64,000 nucleotides of DNA, from the NCBI RefSeq assembly GCF_900143565.1, contig NZ_FREX01000005.1:186001-250000 (forward strand). The letters run 5' to 3'. The DNA is from Pseudovibrio sp. Alg231-02 (GTDB lineage: Bacteria > Pseudomonadota > Alphaproteobacteria > Rhizobiales > Stappiaceae). This document shows positions 17,220 through 25,620 of the stretch, piece by piece. The notes under the pieces were generated by a model. It ran no database searches, was not told the DNA's origin, and worked only from the letters and a program-made list of their open reading frames with translations. Every line of letters begins with the position of its first letter. Position 1 is the first letter of the stretch. Position numbers and translations under genes: made by a program.

Positions 17220-18197
17220 TTAATCTACCAGAGTGATCACTCCAGCAGCACCTTCTTCTGTACCAAATGCCAGCCGGTTCCCCTTCTTATCCCAGGCAAG
17301 GGCAGAAACAGGACCAGCACCCGGACGGCGCAACAGCACTTCAGCATTATCGTGGAACCGAACGGCCATCACCATGCCATCCTGATAACCAATCGCCACC
17401 ATTTCTTCAGTTGGATGGCAGCAAACAGTCGTCACCATGCTGTCCCCGCGCACGCCAAGCTCCAGTGGTGCCTGCCCCATAGGACCACTCTTGCCCATAA
17501 ACGGCCAGAGGATCGCAGCCTGAGCACCAGACGTGGCCAGATACTTGCCCTTGGCAGACCAGCTCACTGACTTCACCTTACCCGGATAACCGGTCATGCG
17601 CATGTCTTGGCTGTCGGCCAAACGCCATCCGTGCAGAGCGTTCTCCTGCATAGTGGTCACAAGGTACTTTCCTTCAGGAGAATACGTGACCAGACTATGC
17701 GCACCTTTCCAACTCAGTTCCTGCGGATCACCTGCGGCATTCACCCAAAACAACGTCACGCCATCATAGCGGGATGCAGCAAGACGCATCCCTTTAGGCG
17801 CAAACGCCAAACCAGCAAAGGCACGCGGCAGCTGAAATTCTTTGATCTCGCCGCTCTTCAGACGAACCCAAGCCGTACGACCAGATGCATAGGCCACACT
17901 GTCCTGCGGACCAGCTGCAATAATGTCGATCCATTTACGCGGCTGCTCAGCAAGCTCTTCAACACTTCCATCTGCGCTAACTTTACAAATCTTGCCATCA
18001 CCACCACCGGTGATCAGAGATTTGCCATCTAAAGAAGGCGTTGCACAAAGCAGGCCGTTTTTGTGAACCGGTGTCTGGGTTTCCGGCCCACCAGCAAAAA
18101 AGACAGAACCTTCACCGCTGGCAAAGGCAGCTACATCACCCAGAAATGTCGCAGAAACAACAAATCCATCGGTATCAAGAGGAGCAGTTACAGGCAC
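17220..18197 (-). CDS. WD40-repeat beta-propeller protein
   Basis: A 325-residue cytoplasmic protein (no signal peptide) made of repeated WD40-like blades, for example KSVSWSAKGKYLATSGAQAAILW near residues 204-226 and VSALAWDKKGNRLAFGTEEG near the C-terminus. It starts six bases after the CobW GTPase stop, so the two are co-transcribed and probably co-translated. WD40 proteins next to COG0523 GTPases recur in Alphaproteobacteria; a scaffold or client for metal delivery is an inference. Confidence 0.87.
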   Translation of the reverse strand: MPVTAPLDTDGFVVSATFLGDVAAFASGEGSVFFAGGPETQTPVHKNGLLCATPSLDGKSLITGGGDGKICKVSADGSVEELAEQPRKWIDIIAAGPQDSVAYASGRTAWVRLKSGEIKEFQLPRAFAGLAFAPKGMRLAASRYDGVTLFWVNAAGDPQELSWKGAHSLVTYSPEGKYLVTTMQENALHGWRLADSQDMRMTGYPGKVKSVSWSAKGKYLATSGAQAAILWPFMGKSGPMGQAPLELGVRGDSMVTTVCCHPTEEMVAIGYQDGMVMAVRFHDNAEVLLRRPGAGPVSALAWDKKGNRLAFGTEEGAAGVITLVD

Positions 18198-18203
18198 CAG
18201 AAC

Positions 18204-19301
18204 TTACTCCGCAACACAGGCTTCAAACGCAGTTTTCAGCGCAGCACCATCTAGCTCACGGCCGATGAAGACAATGCGGCTTTCCCGCTTTTCATCATCT
18301 CGCCAGTCACGCTGATGATTGCCCTCTACGATCATATGAATGCCTTGCACCACATAGCGCTGCGGATCATCCTTGAACGACAGGATACCCTTCATGCGCA
18401 AAATGTTCGGCCCTTGAATCTGCGTAATCTGATTGATCCAGTCAAAGAAGACCTTCGGGTCCAGATCACCAACCGTGAAGGAATAGGACTTCACAGAGTG
18501 CGTGTCCTCATGGTCGTGATCACAATCTGGGCCACACTCATGGTCAGGGTGGTCATGATCATGTTTGTGATCGTGCCCATGGTGGTGGTGATCATGGTCG
18601 TGATCACAATCCGGACCACACTCATGATCGTGCGCGTGCTCAGCCTTTTTCAAAAACTCCGGATCAAGATCAAGAATACGATCCAACTCAAAGGCTCCAC
18701 GATCCAGAACATCCGAAATCGCGATCTGGCAGCGTTCTGTGTGGTGGATCTTCGCATACGGGTTGATCTTACGGATCGCCGCTTCAACACCAGCCAGTTC
18801 CTCTGCTGAAACAAGATCGGTCTTGTTCAGCAAAATCACGTCAGAAAACGCAATCTGATCTTCTGCTTCCTTAGTGTCTTTCAAACGCTGCTGGACATGG
18901 CGGGCATCAACAACCGCAACAACAGCATCAAGCCTAGCCGCATCGCGCACGTCATCATCCATGAAGAACGTCTGTGCAACAGGAGCCGGATCAGCAACAC
19001 CCGTGGTCTCCACGATGATCGCATCAAACGCGCCTTTGCGTTTCATCAGGTTCTCAACGGTGCGGATCAAATCACCACGAACTGTACAGCAGATACAGCC
19101 GTTGTTCATTTCATAAACTTCCTCGTCGGACTCAACGAGAAGGTCATTGTCGATACCGATTTCGCCGAACTCATTGACGATCACAGCATAGCGCGTGCCA
19201 TGGTTTTCACTCAGAATACGGTTCAGCAAAGTGGTTTTACCTGCGCCCAGATATCCGGTCAGCACGGTAACAGGAATACGGCTATCAGCAGCCTCGGACA
19301 T
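18204..19301 (-). CDS. CobW/COG0523 family metallochaperone GTPase with His-rich region
   Basis: A 365-residue P-loop GTPase of the G3E family: G1 box GYLGAGKTTLLN (residues 16-27), the metal-binding CICC motif (about 71-74), and NKTDL for guanine recognition. Residues about 229-270 form a metal-binding insert with two copies of ECGPDCDHDH and many further His. Members with CxCC and such inserts (ZigA, ZNG1, YeiR/YjiA relatives) handle zinc; CobW itself serves cobalt in B12 synthesis, but no cobalamin genes are near. It heads the CobW-WD40-DUF2937 operon. I could not see a convincing Zur site in the 190 bases upstream. Confidence 0.93.
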   Translation of the reverse strand: MSEAADSRIPVTVLTGYLGAGKTTLLNRILSENHGTRYAVIVNEFGEIGIDNDLLVESDEEVYEMNNGCICCTVRGDLIRTVENLMKRKGAFDAIIVETTGVADPAPVAQTFFMDDDVRDAARLDAVVAVVDARHVQQRLKDTKEAEDQIAFSDVILLNKTDLVSAEELAGVEAAIRKINPYAKIHHTERCQIAISDVLDRGAFELDRILDLDPEFLKKAEHAHDHECGPDCDHDHDHHHHGHDHKHDHDHPDHECGPDCDHDHEDTHSVKSYSFTVGDLDPKVFFDWINQITQIQGPNILRMKGILSFKDDPQRYVVQGIHMIVEGNHQRDWRDDEKRESRIVFIGRELDGAALKTAFEACVAE

Positions 19302-19495
19302 TTACGTCTCCTTGGATGGGTGTGCGCTCGCACTCAGCTGGCACTTAGAGCAAATTCATGCAAATGAGCGCAGCTATGCGATAATCTCTTGCCCTCAATA
19401 TAGACAGTTGCTCTGCCAGCAAAAGACCCTAGCTGCGGATTAGCTGTTATCGCACCTTCTGTCCCCCAGGAATTGGCAGCACCATCTAGCCCACG

Positions 19496-19732
19496 TCACA
19501 ATCCAAGCTTGCGCCGAAGCTCCAGAACAAGCAGAAAACCAATGCAAAAGATGATGAAGAACACCGCAAAGCTAATGGCAACCGGCATACTGCTGTTCAG
19601 CAAGGGAGAGAAGAAAAACATATAAATCAAAATCATCATCGCCATTGTCACAACAATGCGCGCCGGGCTTCTCGTCACAAACTGAAAAACACCCAAAGAC
19701 CTGATCTTCTCAGGCACACGAAGACCACTCAT
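19496..19732 (-). CDS. Small two-helix membrane protein, function unknown
   Basis: About 78 residues (start ATG at 19732; another ATG lies at 19744). Two strongly hydrophobic segments span roughly residues 25-45 and 50-70, followed by a short basic tail LRRKLGL. No family recognised. It sits alone between the CobW promoter region and the divergent aminotransferase. The hydrophobic pattern and charged ends argue that it is real. Confidence 0.6.
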   Translation of the reverse strand: MSGLRVPEKIRSLGVFQFVTRSPARIVVTMAMMILIYMFFFSPLLNSSMPVAISFAVFFIIFCIGFLLVLELRRKLGL

Positions 19733-19926
19733 AAAAATCTCCATTCAAAACATAAGGTGATCCTAGGCTCGTTATTTGACAGAAGCAAGAAACCGACACC
19801 GATAGCTTAAACAGGAATACCTCACCTCCAGCGCTCAACCCACTCAACTAATTTCCGTTTGCATTCAATCGCTTCCATCCCCTACCATCCAGCCGATCGT
19901 TTTGGGGAACTGGGAGGCCAACCATC

Positions 19927-21105
19927 ATGCTGAAAACCATAGAGGCGTTTGACCGCATCGGGGATGAAAACGCATTCGCCGTTTTGGCACGGGCTACTGA
20001 GCTCGCTCAGCAGGGCCGCGATATCATCAATCTCGGCATCGGTCAGCCAGACTTCAAAACACCAGAACACATCGTGGAGGCAGCCGTCAAAGCGTTACGC
20101 GATGGCCACCACGGTTACACCGGTGCAACGGGTATTCTCCCGCTCCGCGAAACCATCGCAGCAAGCGTGCATGCTGAAACTGGAGCGAATGTCTCACCAG
20201 ACAACGTGATGGTCGTTCCCGGCGGCAAGGTCTCCATGTTCATGGCAATCCTGATGTTTGGTGAGCCCGGCAAGGAAATCCTCTACCCAGACCCCGGCTT
20301 CCCAATCTATCGCTCCATGATTGAGTTCACCGGAGCAACACCAATCCCGGTGCCAATCCGTGAAGAAAACGACTTTGCTTTCTCAGCCGAGGAAACCCTG
20401 AACCTCATCAATAAGCGCACAGCTCTACTCATCCTCAACTCCCCGGCCAACCCGACAGGCGGCGTGACACCGCGCTCTGAGATAGAGAAGCTGGTAAAGG
20501 GATTGGAAAACCATCCAAACCTGCCAGTCCTATCTGACGAGATTTACTCCCGCATGACCTATGACGGGCTTAAGCACACGTCCTTAATGGAATTCGAGCA
20601 GCTCAAAGACCAACTCATCCTACTCAATGGCTGGTCCAAAACTTGGGCTATGACAGGCTGGCGCATGGGCTATTCCGTCTGGCCGGCTTCTCTTATTGAT
20701 AAAGCCCGCAAGCTTGCCGTGAACTGCTGGTCGTGCGTCAACACACCCAGTCAATACGCAGGCATTGCCGCCATCGAAGGCCCACAGGATGCAGTAGATC
20801 AGATGATGCTGGCTTTTGACCGACGACGTAAGCTCGTGGTGGAGGGACTAAACGCCCTGCCCGGCATCTCCTGCAACACACCCAAAGGCGCCTTCTACGC
20901 CTTCCCGAATATCAAAGAAACAAAATGGCAAGCAAAGCCCTTAGCTTCAGCGCTCTTGGAGGAAGCCGGTGTTGCGCTCATCGGCGGACCTGATTTTGGT
21001 GTCCTGGGAGAGGGATATCTGCGCTTCTCCTATGCCAATTCAGAGGAGAACATCAGCCGTGCATTAAGCCGTGTGGGTGATTTCCTCAGCACCCACACCA
21101 AGTAG
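19927..21105 (+). CDS. Class I/II pyridoxal-phosphate aminotransferase (aspartate aminotransferase family)
   Basis: A 392-residue fold-type I enzyme. Motifs are GIGQPDF (N-terminus), NSPANPTGG (about 175-183), the PLP-binding lysine in SKTWAMTGWRMGY, and the C-terminal arginine in LRFSYANS. It transfers amino groups between amino acids and 2-oxo acids in the cytoplasm; the subgroup often acts on aromatic or neutral amino acids but I cannot assign the substrate. Start ATG 19927 follows GGGAGG. It is monocistronic, converging on the inhibitor-like gene seven bases beyond its stop. Confidence 0.92.
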   Translation: MLKTIEAFDRIGDENAFAVLARATELAQQGRDIINLGIGQPDFKTPEHIVEAAVKALRDGHHGYTGATGILPLRETIAASVHAETGANVSPDNVMVVPGGKVSMFMAILMFGEPGKEILYPDPGFPIYRSMIEFTGATPIPVPIREENDFAFSAEETLNLINKRTALLILNSPANPTGGVTPRSEIEKLVKGLENHPNLPVLSDEIYSRMTYDGLKHTSLMEFEQLKDQLILLNGWSKTWAMTGWRMGYSVWPASLIDKARKLAVNCWSCVNTPSQYAGIAAIEGPQDAVDQMMLAFDRRRKLVVEGLNALPGISCNTPKGAFYAFPNIKETKWQAKPLASALLEEAGVALIGGPDFGVLGEGYLRFSYANSEENISRALSRVGDFLSTHTK

Positions 21106-21112
21106 GAAAGCT

Positions 21113-21559
21113 CTAACGCTGCGCTGTTACCACAATGGCCTTTTCGATCAAGTCGGAAAGGTCTGGGGCATTGCTGTCCTGATGCACAGGCTGCATGATG
21201 AGGAACAGAGAGGAAGGCCCAACCGAGGTCAACCCATCAAGCTCATCAATATCAAACTGGAGCACGACTTTCCCGTCTGCATCCATCAGCGACAAGCCAT
21301 CATCATAGCTCCACTGCCACGCTGTGGCTTTGGAGATAGGCGCATAAAGTCCCTGACAATTCTTGGTCTCAAACGAGTTGCCATATCCACTCGCAGCAGG
21401 CTCAGAACCAAGCTGCGCGGAGCAGGTTTTAGACGACAACACATCAGAAATTGACCAGTGACCAGAAATTACACTGGCTTGACCGGATAGGACGCCAAAG
21501 CTAGCTAACGCCAGGGTTGCGCCGGCAGCTACTACTGTTTTTCTCAAAATCCCATGCAT
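21113..21559 (-). CDS. Secreted AprI/Inh-type metalloprotease inhibitor-like protein
   Basis: A 148-residue exported protein with a Sec signal peptide (residues 1-28, ending GQAS). The mature part follows the Inh pattern: GHWSISD at the start, two cysteines about 22 residues apart (a probable disulfide), the W-WSYDDGLSLMDADGKVVLQF strand region and a C-terminal strand. Inh proteins are small periplasmic beta-barrels that block serralysin-type metalloproteases in the producing cell. No protease gene is adjacent, so the partner is unknown. Family call is by pattern and moderate. Confidence 0.62.
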   Translation of the reverse strand: MHGILRKTVVAAGATLALASFGVLSGQASVISGHWSISDVLSSKTCSAQLGSEPAASGYGNSFETKNCQGLYAPISKATAWQWSYDDGLSLMDADGKVVLQFDIDELDGLTSVGPSSLFLIMQPVHQDSNAPDLSDLIEKAIVVTAQR

Positions 21560-22129
21560 ACGAACAGCCTCCAGGATCTGTTTTATGTACAGATTCTGGG
21601 CGCAATCAGTTAACTCAAGGTTAACAGGAAATTAAGTGAGAGATAACAGATCTAAAAACATAACTTATTCATGGATTTAACTCAAAAACAAATACACGCA
21701 TTACTTGTTGAGTACAGATACAATCTAAAATAAATCTAATTACATACTAGTTATTATTTACATGAAGTGCAAAACGCACTCGTTTTAGGTGATTTGCATT
21801 TCGCATCAAAAGACAACCAAGCAAGGCAAGCCCCCCAAAACTCAAAGGCCACCGCGAGGAGCACTCAAAAATGAGCAGTCCTCTCAACCTAGCGAAGCGA
21901 GTCGATTTAGAGAGTTAGCCAACGAGAAGAACCATACACGTCATGGCGAGTGTAAAAAAACCAAACATCTTCAAGTCTTTATGATCTTCGATACTTCCAC
22001 GAGAACTGACCATGACGAAACTCCAAACGCAATACAAGATGCCGCTTAGATAAGCGCGGCATAGTAAACATAGAGTTTCAATGAGGCAGTTTCACGATCA
22101 CCAAACTGCCTTTTGGTTTCAAATGGCAG
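21560..22129. other. 570-base AT-rich region without a recognised gene, ending in a + strand terminator
   Basis: The stretch divides the inhibitor-like gene from lacI; both flanking genes are on the minus strand. Three very short frames lie in the same plus-strand frame: 21871-21918 (15 codons, behind GAGGAG), 21943-21984 and 22012-22050. They could be remnants of one broken small gene or chance. The region ends with two hairpins, one of which is a good plus-strand terminator although no plus-strand gene lies upstream. An unrecognised small RNA or small gene is possible. Confidence 0.4.
22039..22119 (+). terminator. Two tandem hairpins; the second is a + strand intrinsic terminator
   Basis: First hairpin: ATGCCGC (22039-22045) with GCGGCAT (22056-22062). 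Second: AGGCAGTTT (22084-22092) with AAACTGCCT (22103-22111) followed by TTTGGTTT on the plus strand. The minus strand after the second stem lacks a T-run, so it is not the natural terminator for lacI. Confidence 0.65.
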
Positions 22130-23194
22130 TTACTCAGGGTTCGCGCACAGCCCGTCCACTGACACCAGCCGCTCACCCGGAGGCGGCGCACTCTCACGAA
22201 TTCGCAGCTTAGGCTCGATTAGCGTCAGTTCATTACTGAGCTTTTCGCCATTCATCTGTGAAAGCATGAGTTCTGCAGCATTCACACCAATGGTTCCGGC
22301 CCCATTGTCCACAGTGGTCAGGGCTGGTGTTCTATTTTCCGTACCCTCGGTGTCATCGTAACCAACAATTGCCAGGCCCGGCCCCGGCTCAACGCCAAGT
22401 CGCCGAACAGCACTCATTACACCCAGTGCCACAAGGTCGTTGAAACACACCACAGCCGTTGGTCGAGGATCCGTCTGCACAATCTGCTTGGCAATGGATC
22501 GGCCATCATCCTGCGTCATCAACTCAGGAATATCCAACTGCTCATCCGCATTGATCCCCGCATCCTCAAGCGCTGAGCGCCAGCCGCGGTTCCGGTCGCG
22601 TCCGGCAGAACTGCCACGCCGGCCACCAACCATTGCGATCTGGGTATGCCCTTGCTCAATCAGATGTTTTGTAATGCGGTAGGACCCAAGGAAGTCATCT
22701 CCGCGAACGCAAGGCGCATCCGCCCCGGCCACATCGCGGCAAACCAGCGTGACTGGCACTCCTTGCCGCACAATGGAGTTGATGTCCTTGTCAGTCGTGC
22801 CAACCGAAGCGCACAGAATAAGCCCATCAACCCGATGCTGCAGCAGCGTATCGGTGAAATGCTTCTGCCGCTCGACAATATCGCGGTGATTACAAATCAG
22901 AATGGTCTTGTTGTGCAGCGCCAGAGTTTCTTCCAGCCCACGAAACACCTCAGCAAAATAGGGATTGAGAATATCGTGAACCGCCACCCCAATCATATTG
23001 GATTGAGATGTCCGCAAAGATGCAGCTGACCGATTATAGATATAGCCCACTTCCTCAGCATAGGCTTTCACCCGTGCTTTCGTGGCTTTAGCGATCAAAG
23101 GGGAATCTCTCAAAGCCAAAGAAACCGTAGCCGTCGAAACGCCCAGTTTCTCAGCAAGATCTCCTAATCTCAATGGTTTACCTGTGCCGCTCAA
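22130..23194 (-). CDS. LacI family transcriptional regulator
   Basis: A 354-residue repressor. Residues 8-30 form the LacI helix-turn-helix (DLAEKLGVSTATVSLALRDS), with the hinge helix ending SAASLRTSQSNMIGV; the rest is the sugar-binding-like effector domain. No transport or sugar catabolic genes adjoin it, so the regulated genes are elsewhere. Closest in style to the LacI proteins that control sugar ABC transporters in Rhizobiales. Confidence 0.93.
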   Translation of the reverse strand: MSGTGKPLRLGDLAEKLGVSTATVSLALRDSPLIAKATKARVKAYAEEVGYIYNRSAASLRTSQSNMIGVAVHDILNPYFAEVFRGLEETLALHNKTILICNHRDIVERQKHFTDTLLQHRVDGLILCASVGTTDKDINSIVRQGVPVTLVCRDVAGADAPCVRGDDFLGSYRITKHLIEQGHTQIAMVGGRRGSSAGRDRNRGWRSALEDAGINADEQLDIPELMTQDDGRSIAKQIVQTDPRPTAVVCFNDLVALGVMSAVRRLGVEPGPGLAIVGYDDTEGTENRTPALTTVDNGAGTIGVNAAELMLSQMNGEKLSNELTLIEPKLRIRESAPPPGERLVSVDGLCANPE

Positions 23195-23378
23195 TGCCGA
23201 TGTCCTCGCATATCCAGCCGGATCCAGTTTGTATTCTTAAGCACTTATGCACAGCAACATTAGAAAATAGCAATACTCCACACTGCCAACAAAGAGAATT
23301 CATTATGAATTCTCAAGTTTTAGCCACTTGCCAAACCCATCAAACATGCTGATATTTTTTAGCGAAATACATAAGCAA

Positions 23379-23924
23379 ATGACAGGTTTCGAGAAAATGT
23401 ATTCAGACTTCAAATTATTGGCCCAGTACAACACCTGGATGAATGCAAGGCTTTACGAATGCGCGGAGCAGCTGAGCGATGCGCAACTCAAAGAAAACCG
23501 CGGTGCGTTCTTCAAATCAGTCTTCGCGACCTTCAATCATATCGTGGTGGGAGATCTGGCCTGGCTGCGCCGTTTCGCAAAGCATTCCCAAACATATGAG
23601 AGCCTGCAGCAACTTGATCAGTTTCCAGTGCCAACAGCACTCACATCCATTCCGTACGACAGCTGGTCAGACCTGAAGGCTGCACGGCAAAAGCTGGACG
23701 CAATCATTGAAGAATTTGCAGGGGACATCACCGTCACCCAAGCGGAGAACGCTCTCACCTATGCCAACATGAAAGGCATTCCTGCAACGAAAAACTTTGG
23801 GGACTTGGTGCTGCATTTCTTCAACCACCAAACCCACCACAGAGGGCAGATAACAACCCTTCTCACTCAGTTTGGACTGGAAACACCAGATACAGACCTG
23901 CTGTTCCTCTGCCAGGACGCTTAA
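23379..23924 (+). CDS. DinB family protein (DUF664-like four-helix metal protein)
   Basis: About 181 residues with this start; the frame extends upstream to 23328 and another ATG lies at 23397, with no strong ribosome site for any, so the start is uncertain. The domain begins FKLLAQYNTWMN and has the three-histidine metal site expected of DinB proteins: FNHIVVGD and FFNHQTHHRGQ. DinB-fold proteins include bacillithiol-type transferases and damage-inducible proteins; the function of this proteobacterial branch is unknown. Monocistronic, converging on marR. Confidence 0.85.
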   Translation: MTGFEKMYSDFKLLAQYNTWMNARLYECAEQLSDAQLKENRGAFFKSVFATFNHIVVGDLAWLRRFAKHSQTYESLQQLDQFPVPTALTSIPYDSWSDLKAARQKLDAIIEEFAGDITVTQAENALTYANMKGIPATKNFGDLVLHFFNHQTHHRGQITTLLTQFGLETPDTDLLFLCQDA

Positions 23925-23941
23925 ATCAATAAAAAATCATT

Positions 23942-23962
23942 GGCCTGTGTTTAACGCAGGCC
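23942..23962 (-). terminator. Intrinsic terminator between dinB-like gene and marR
   Basis: GGCCTG arms pair with CAGGCC around a 9-base loop; on the minus strand the stem is followed, after four bases, by GATTTTTTATTG. It most likely ends the MarR transcript. Confidence 0.6.
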
Positions 23963-23975
23963 TTGCGCCTTCAGC

Positions 23976-24503
23976 TTAATCAGCAGCTTCCAGCTCTACC
24001 TTCTTCGCAGCCTGCTCTTGCGCAGTTTTATCTTCGTTCTCCAGCTCATCTTCCAAATCCGGATCATCTTCAAAGCTGGCAGACAGGTTCTTCTCAACCT
24101 GACGCAACAAGCGACGAAGCTTCTTGCGGTCTTTGTCATCCATACCTGCAAGCGCTTCTTTCTCAAGACGCTTCCATGCACGATCTACCAGCAAAATCCG
24201 GTCACGACCTTCTTCACTCAGGAACACGCGCGCAAGCCTGCCGTCTGTTTCCGAAATGCGGCGGAAAACAAGCCCTTGAGCTGTCAGGCGTGTCACCATT
24301 TTTGTCACGGTTGGCGGCTGAACCCCAAGCGCCAGAGCCAACTGGCTCATGGTCTTGCCATCAGTCTCGCTCAAAACTTTCAGAACAGCTTCCTGCCCCG
24401 GATGCAATCCGATGCGCGAAAGGTGTGCCCCAGAACGCGCCCGCTGCGCCTTCGCTGCTTGCGCAAGACGAAATGTCGTGCTTTTTTTAAAATTAAAACC
24501 CAT
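23976..24503 (-). CDS. MarR family transcriptional regulator
   Basis: A 175-residue winged-helix regulator. The DNA-binding part reads MSQLALALGVQPPTVTKMVTRLTAQGLVFRR, followed by the wing SETDGRLARVFLSEEG. The C-terminal 35 residues are an acidic, helical extension (DDPDLEDELENED) beyond normal MarR length. No divergent efflux or catabolic gene is adjacent. Confidence 0.92.
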   Translation of the reverse strand: MGFNFKKSTTFRLAQAAKAQRARSGAHLSRIGLHPGQEAVLKVLSETDGKTMSQLALALGVQPPTVTKMVTRLTAQGLVFRRISETDGRLARVFLSEEGRDRILLVDRAWKRLEKEALAGMDDKDRKKLRRLLRQVEKNLSASFEDDPDLEDELENEDKTAQEQAAKKVELEAAD

Positions 24504-24680
24504 GGTCTGGCTAATCTCGCTGCTGTCCCGATCAACGTAAAACGCCCGAAAAAAGGCGCCGTACAGCAGTGATAGCCGCCGAATATATAACTCAGATGAC
24601 AGTTCGATAATTATTTAGTGACCTAATGAGATTTCTTAGGTGTTTAAGCTCTTTAGTTCTACTCAGTGGGATTTTTGAGG

Positions 24681-25442
24681 TTACGCGGATACTTTTATCC
24701 GGTGTCCCATCGCTCGCTCCAACGCATCCACCGCTTCACGGCAGTACGACGCGTATTGTGATTCCATACGGTAGTTCAGCGAGCGTGGGTAAGAAGCATC
24801 CAGCGCCATATCATGGGTAATTCGCCCCGGCGTAGCGGCCATAACCACAATACGGGAAGACAGAAACACACTCTCATAAACAGAGTGCGTCACGAACAGG
24901 ATCGTCCAGTCATGGGTGGATTTCAGCTCAAGCAGATCATCATTCAGCTTGTTACGGGTGATCTCATCCAGCGCTGCGAACGGCTCATCCATCAGCAACA
25001 GCTTCGGCTTGGTCACAAGAGCACGAGCGATGGAAACCCGCATCTTCATGCCGCCAGAAAGTTCAGAGGGCATGTACGCTGCGAAACTGGAAAGCCCGAC
25101 CATCTCCAGCGCGTCTTCAACGCGATCCTTCGCATCACGCTTGGAAACACCCTTCACCTTCAACGGCCAATAGACATTCTCAAAGGTATTCGCCCAAGGC
25201 AGCAAGGTCGGTTCCTGAAAAACAAACCCAACCTCACCCTGTCCAGACCGGATAATCTCGCCCGAGCTTGGCTCCTCCAACCCGGAAATGAGCCGCAGAA
25301 TAGTAGACTTCCCACACCCTGACGGCCCCAGAATACTCAAAAACTCCCCCGCCCGCACATCAAGACTAAACCCATCGATAGCGGTGGTGCCATTTTCGAA
25401 GGTCTTAGAGATGTTGTTTAGGGACAGGAGGGGGGAGTTCAT
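24681..25442 (-). CDS. ABC transporter ATP-binding protein of the nitrate/sulfonate/taurine type, orphan
   Basis: A 253-residue ATPase of the SsuB/TauB/NrtD group: Walker A GPSGCGKST, Q-loop VFQEPTLLPW, signature LSGGMKMRVSIARAL, Walker B LLLMDEPFAALDE, switch His in FVTHSVYE. Start ATG at 25442 has AAGGAAAG upstream. The permease and substrate-binding protein that such an ATPase needs are missing on both sides: downstream is MarR, upstream is a secreted protein of another kind. The next gene beyond is a creatininase, a family often found with exactly this transporter type, so this looks like a leftover of a broken operon. Confidence 0.9.
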   Translation of the reverse strand: MNSPLLSLNNISKTFENGTTAIDGFSLDVRAGEFLSILGPSGCGKSTILRLISGLEEPSSGEIIRSGQGEVGFVFQEPTLLPWANTFENVYWPLKVKGVSKRDAKDRVEDALEMVGLSSFAAYMPSELSGGMKMRVSIARALVTKPKLLLMDEPFAALDEITRNKLNDDLLELKSTHDWTILFVTHSVYESVFLSSRIVVMAATPGRITHDMALDASYPRSLNYRMESQYASYCREAVDALERAMGHRIKVSA

Positions 25443-25620
25443 TATCTTTCCTTGAGTTAAGATTGAACACAAAACCCGAGCATATCGGGTTTCAATGCAC
25501 AAACGGCTCAATAACTTTCAAACTTCAAGCAAAACTCTGATGCCACGATCACAAACCTTCAAGAGAATAAAGAGATATCATCATCTATATAGAAGGCAAG
25601 CAATAGGCATTCAGATCGAT

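Noticed and set aside
18513-18645. Repeated His/Asp codons resembling a short tandem repeat array or CRISPR
   Set aside because: These are codons of the CobW metal-binding insert; there are no regular spacers and the frame is maintained.
21789-22049. 86-codon plus-strand frame in the gene-free region
   Set aside because: Composition is random-looking, rich in Lys/Gln/Thr, with no ribosome site, and it is in a different frame from the mini-frames noted.
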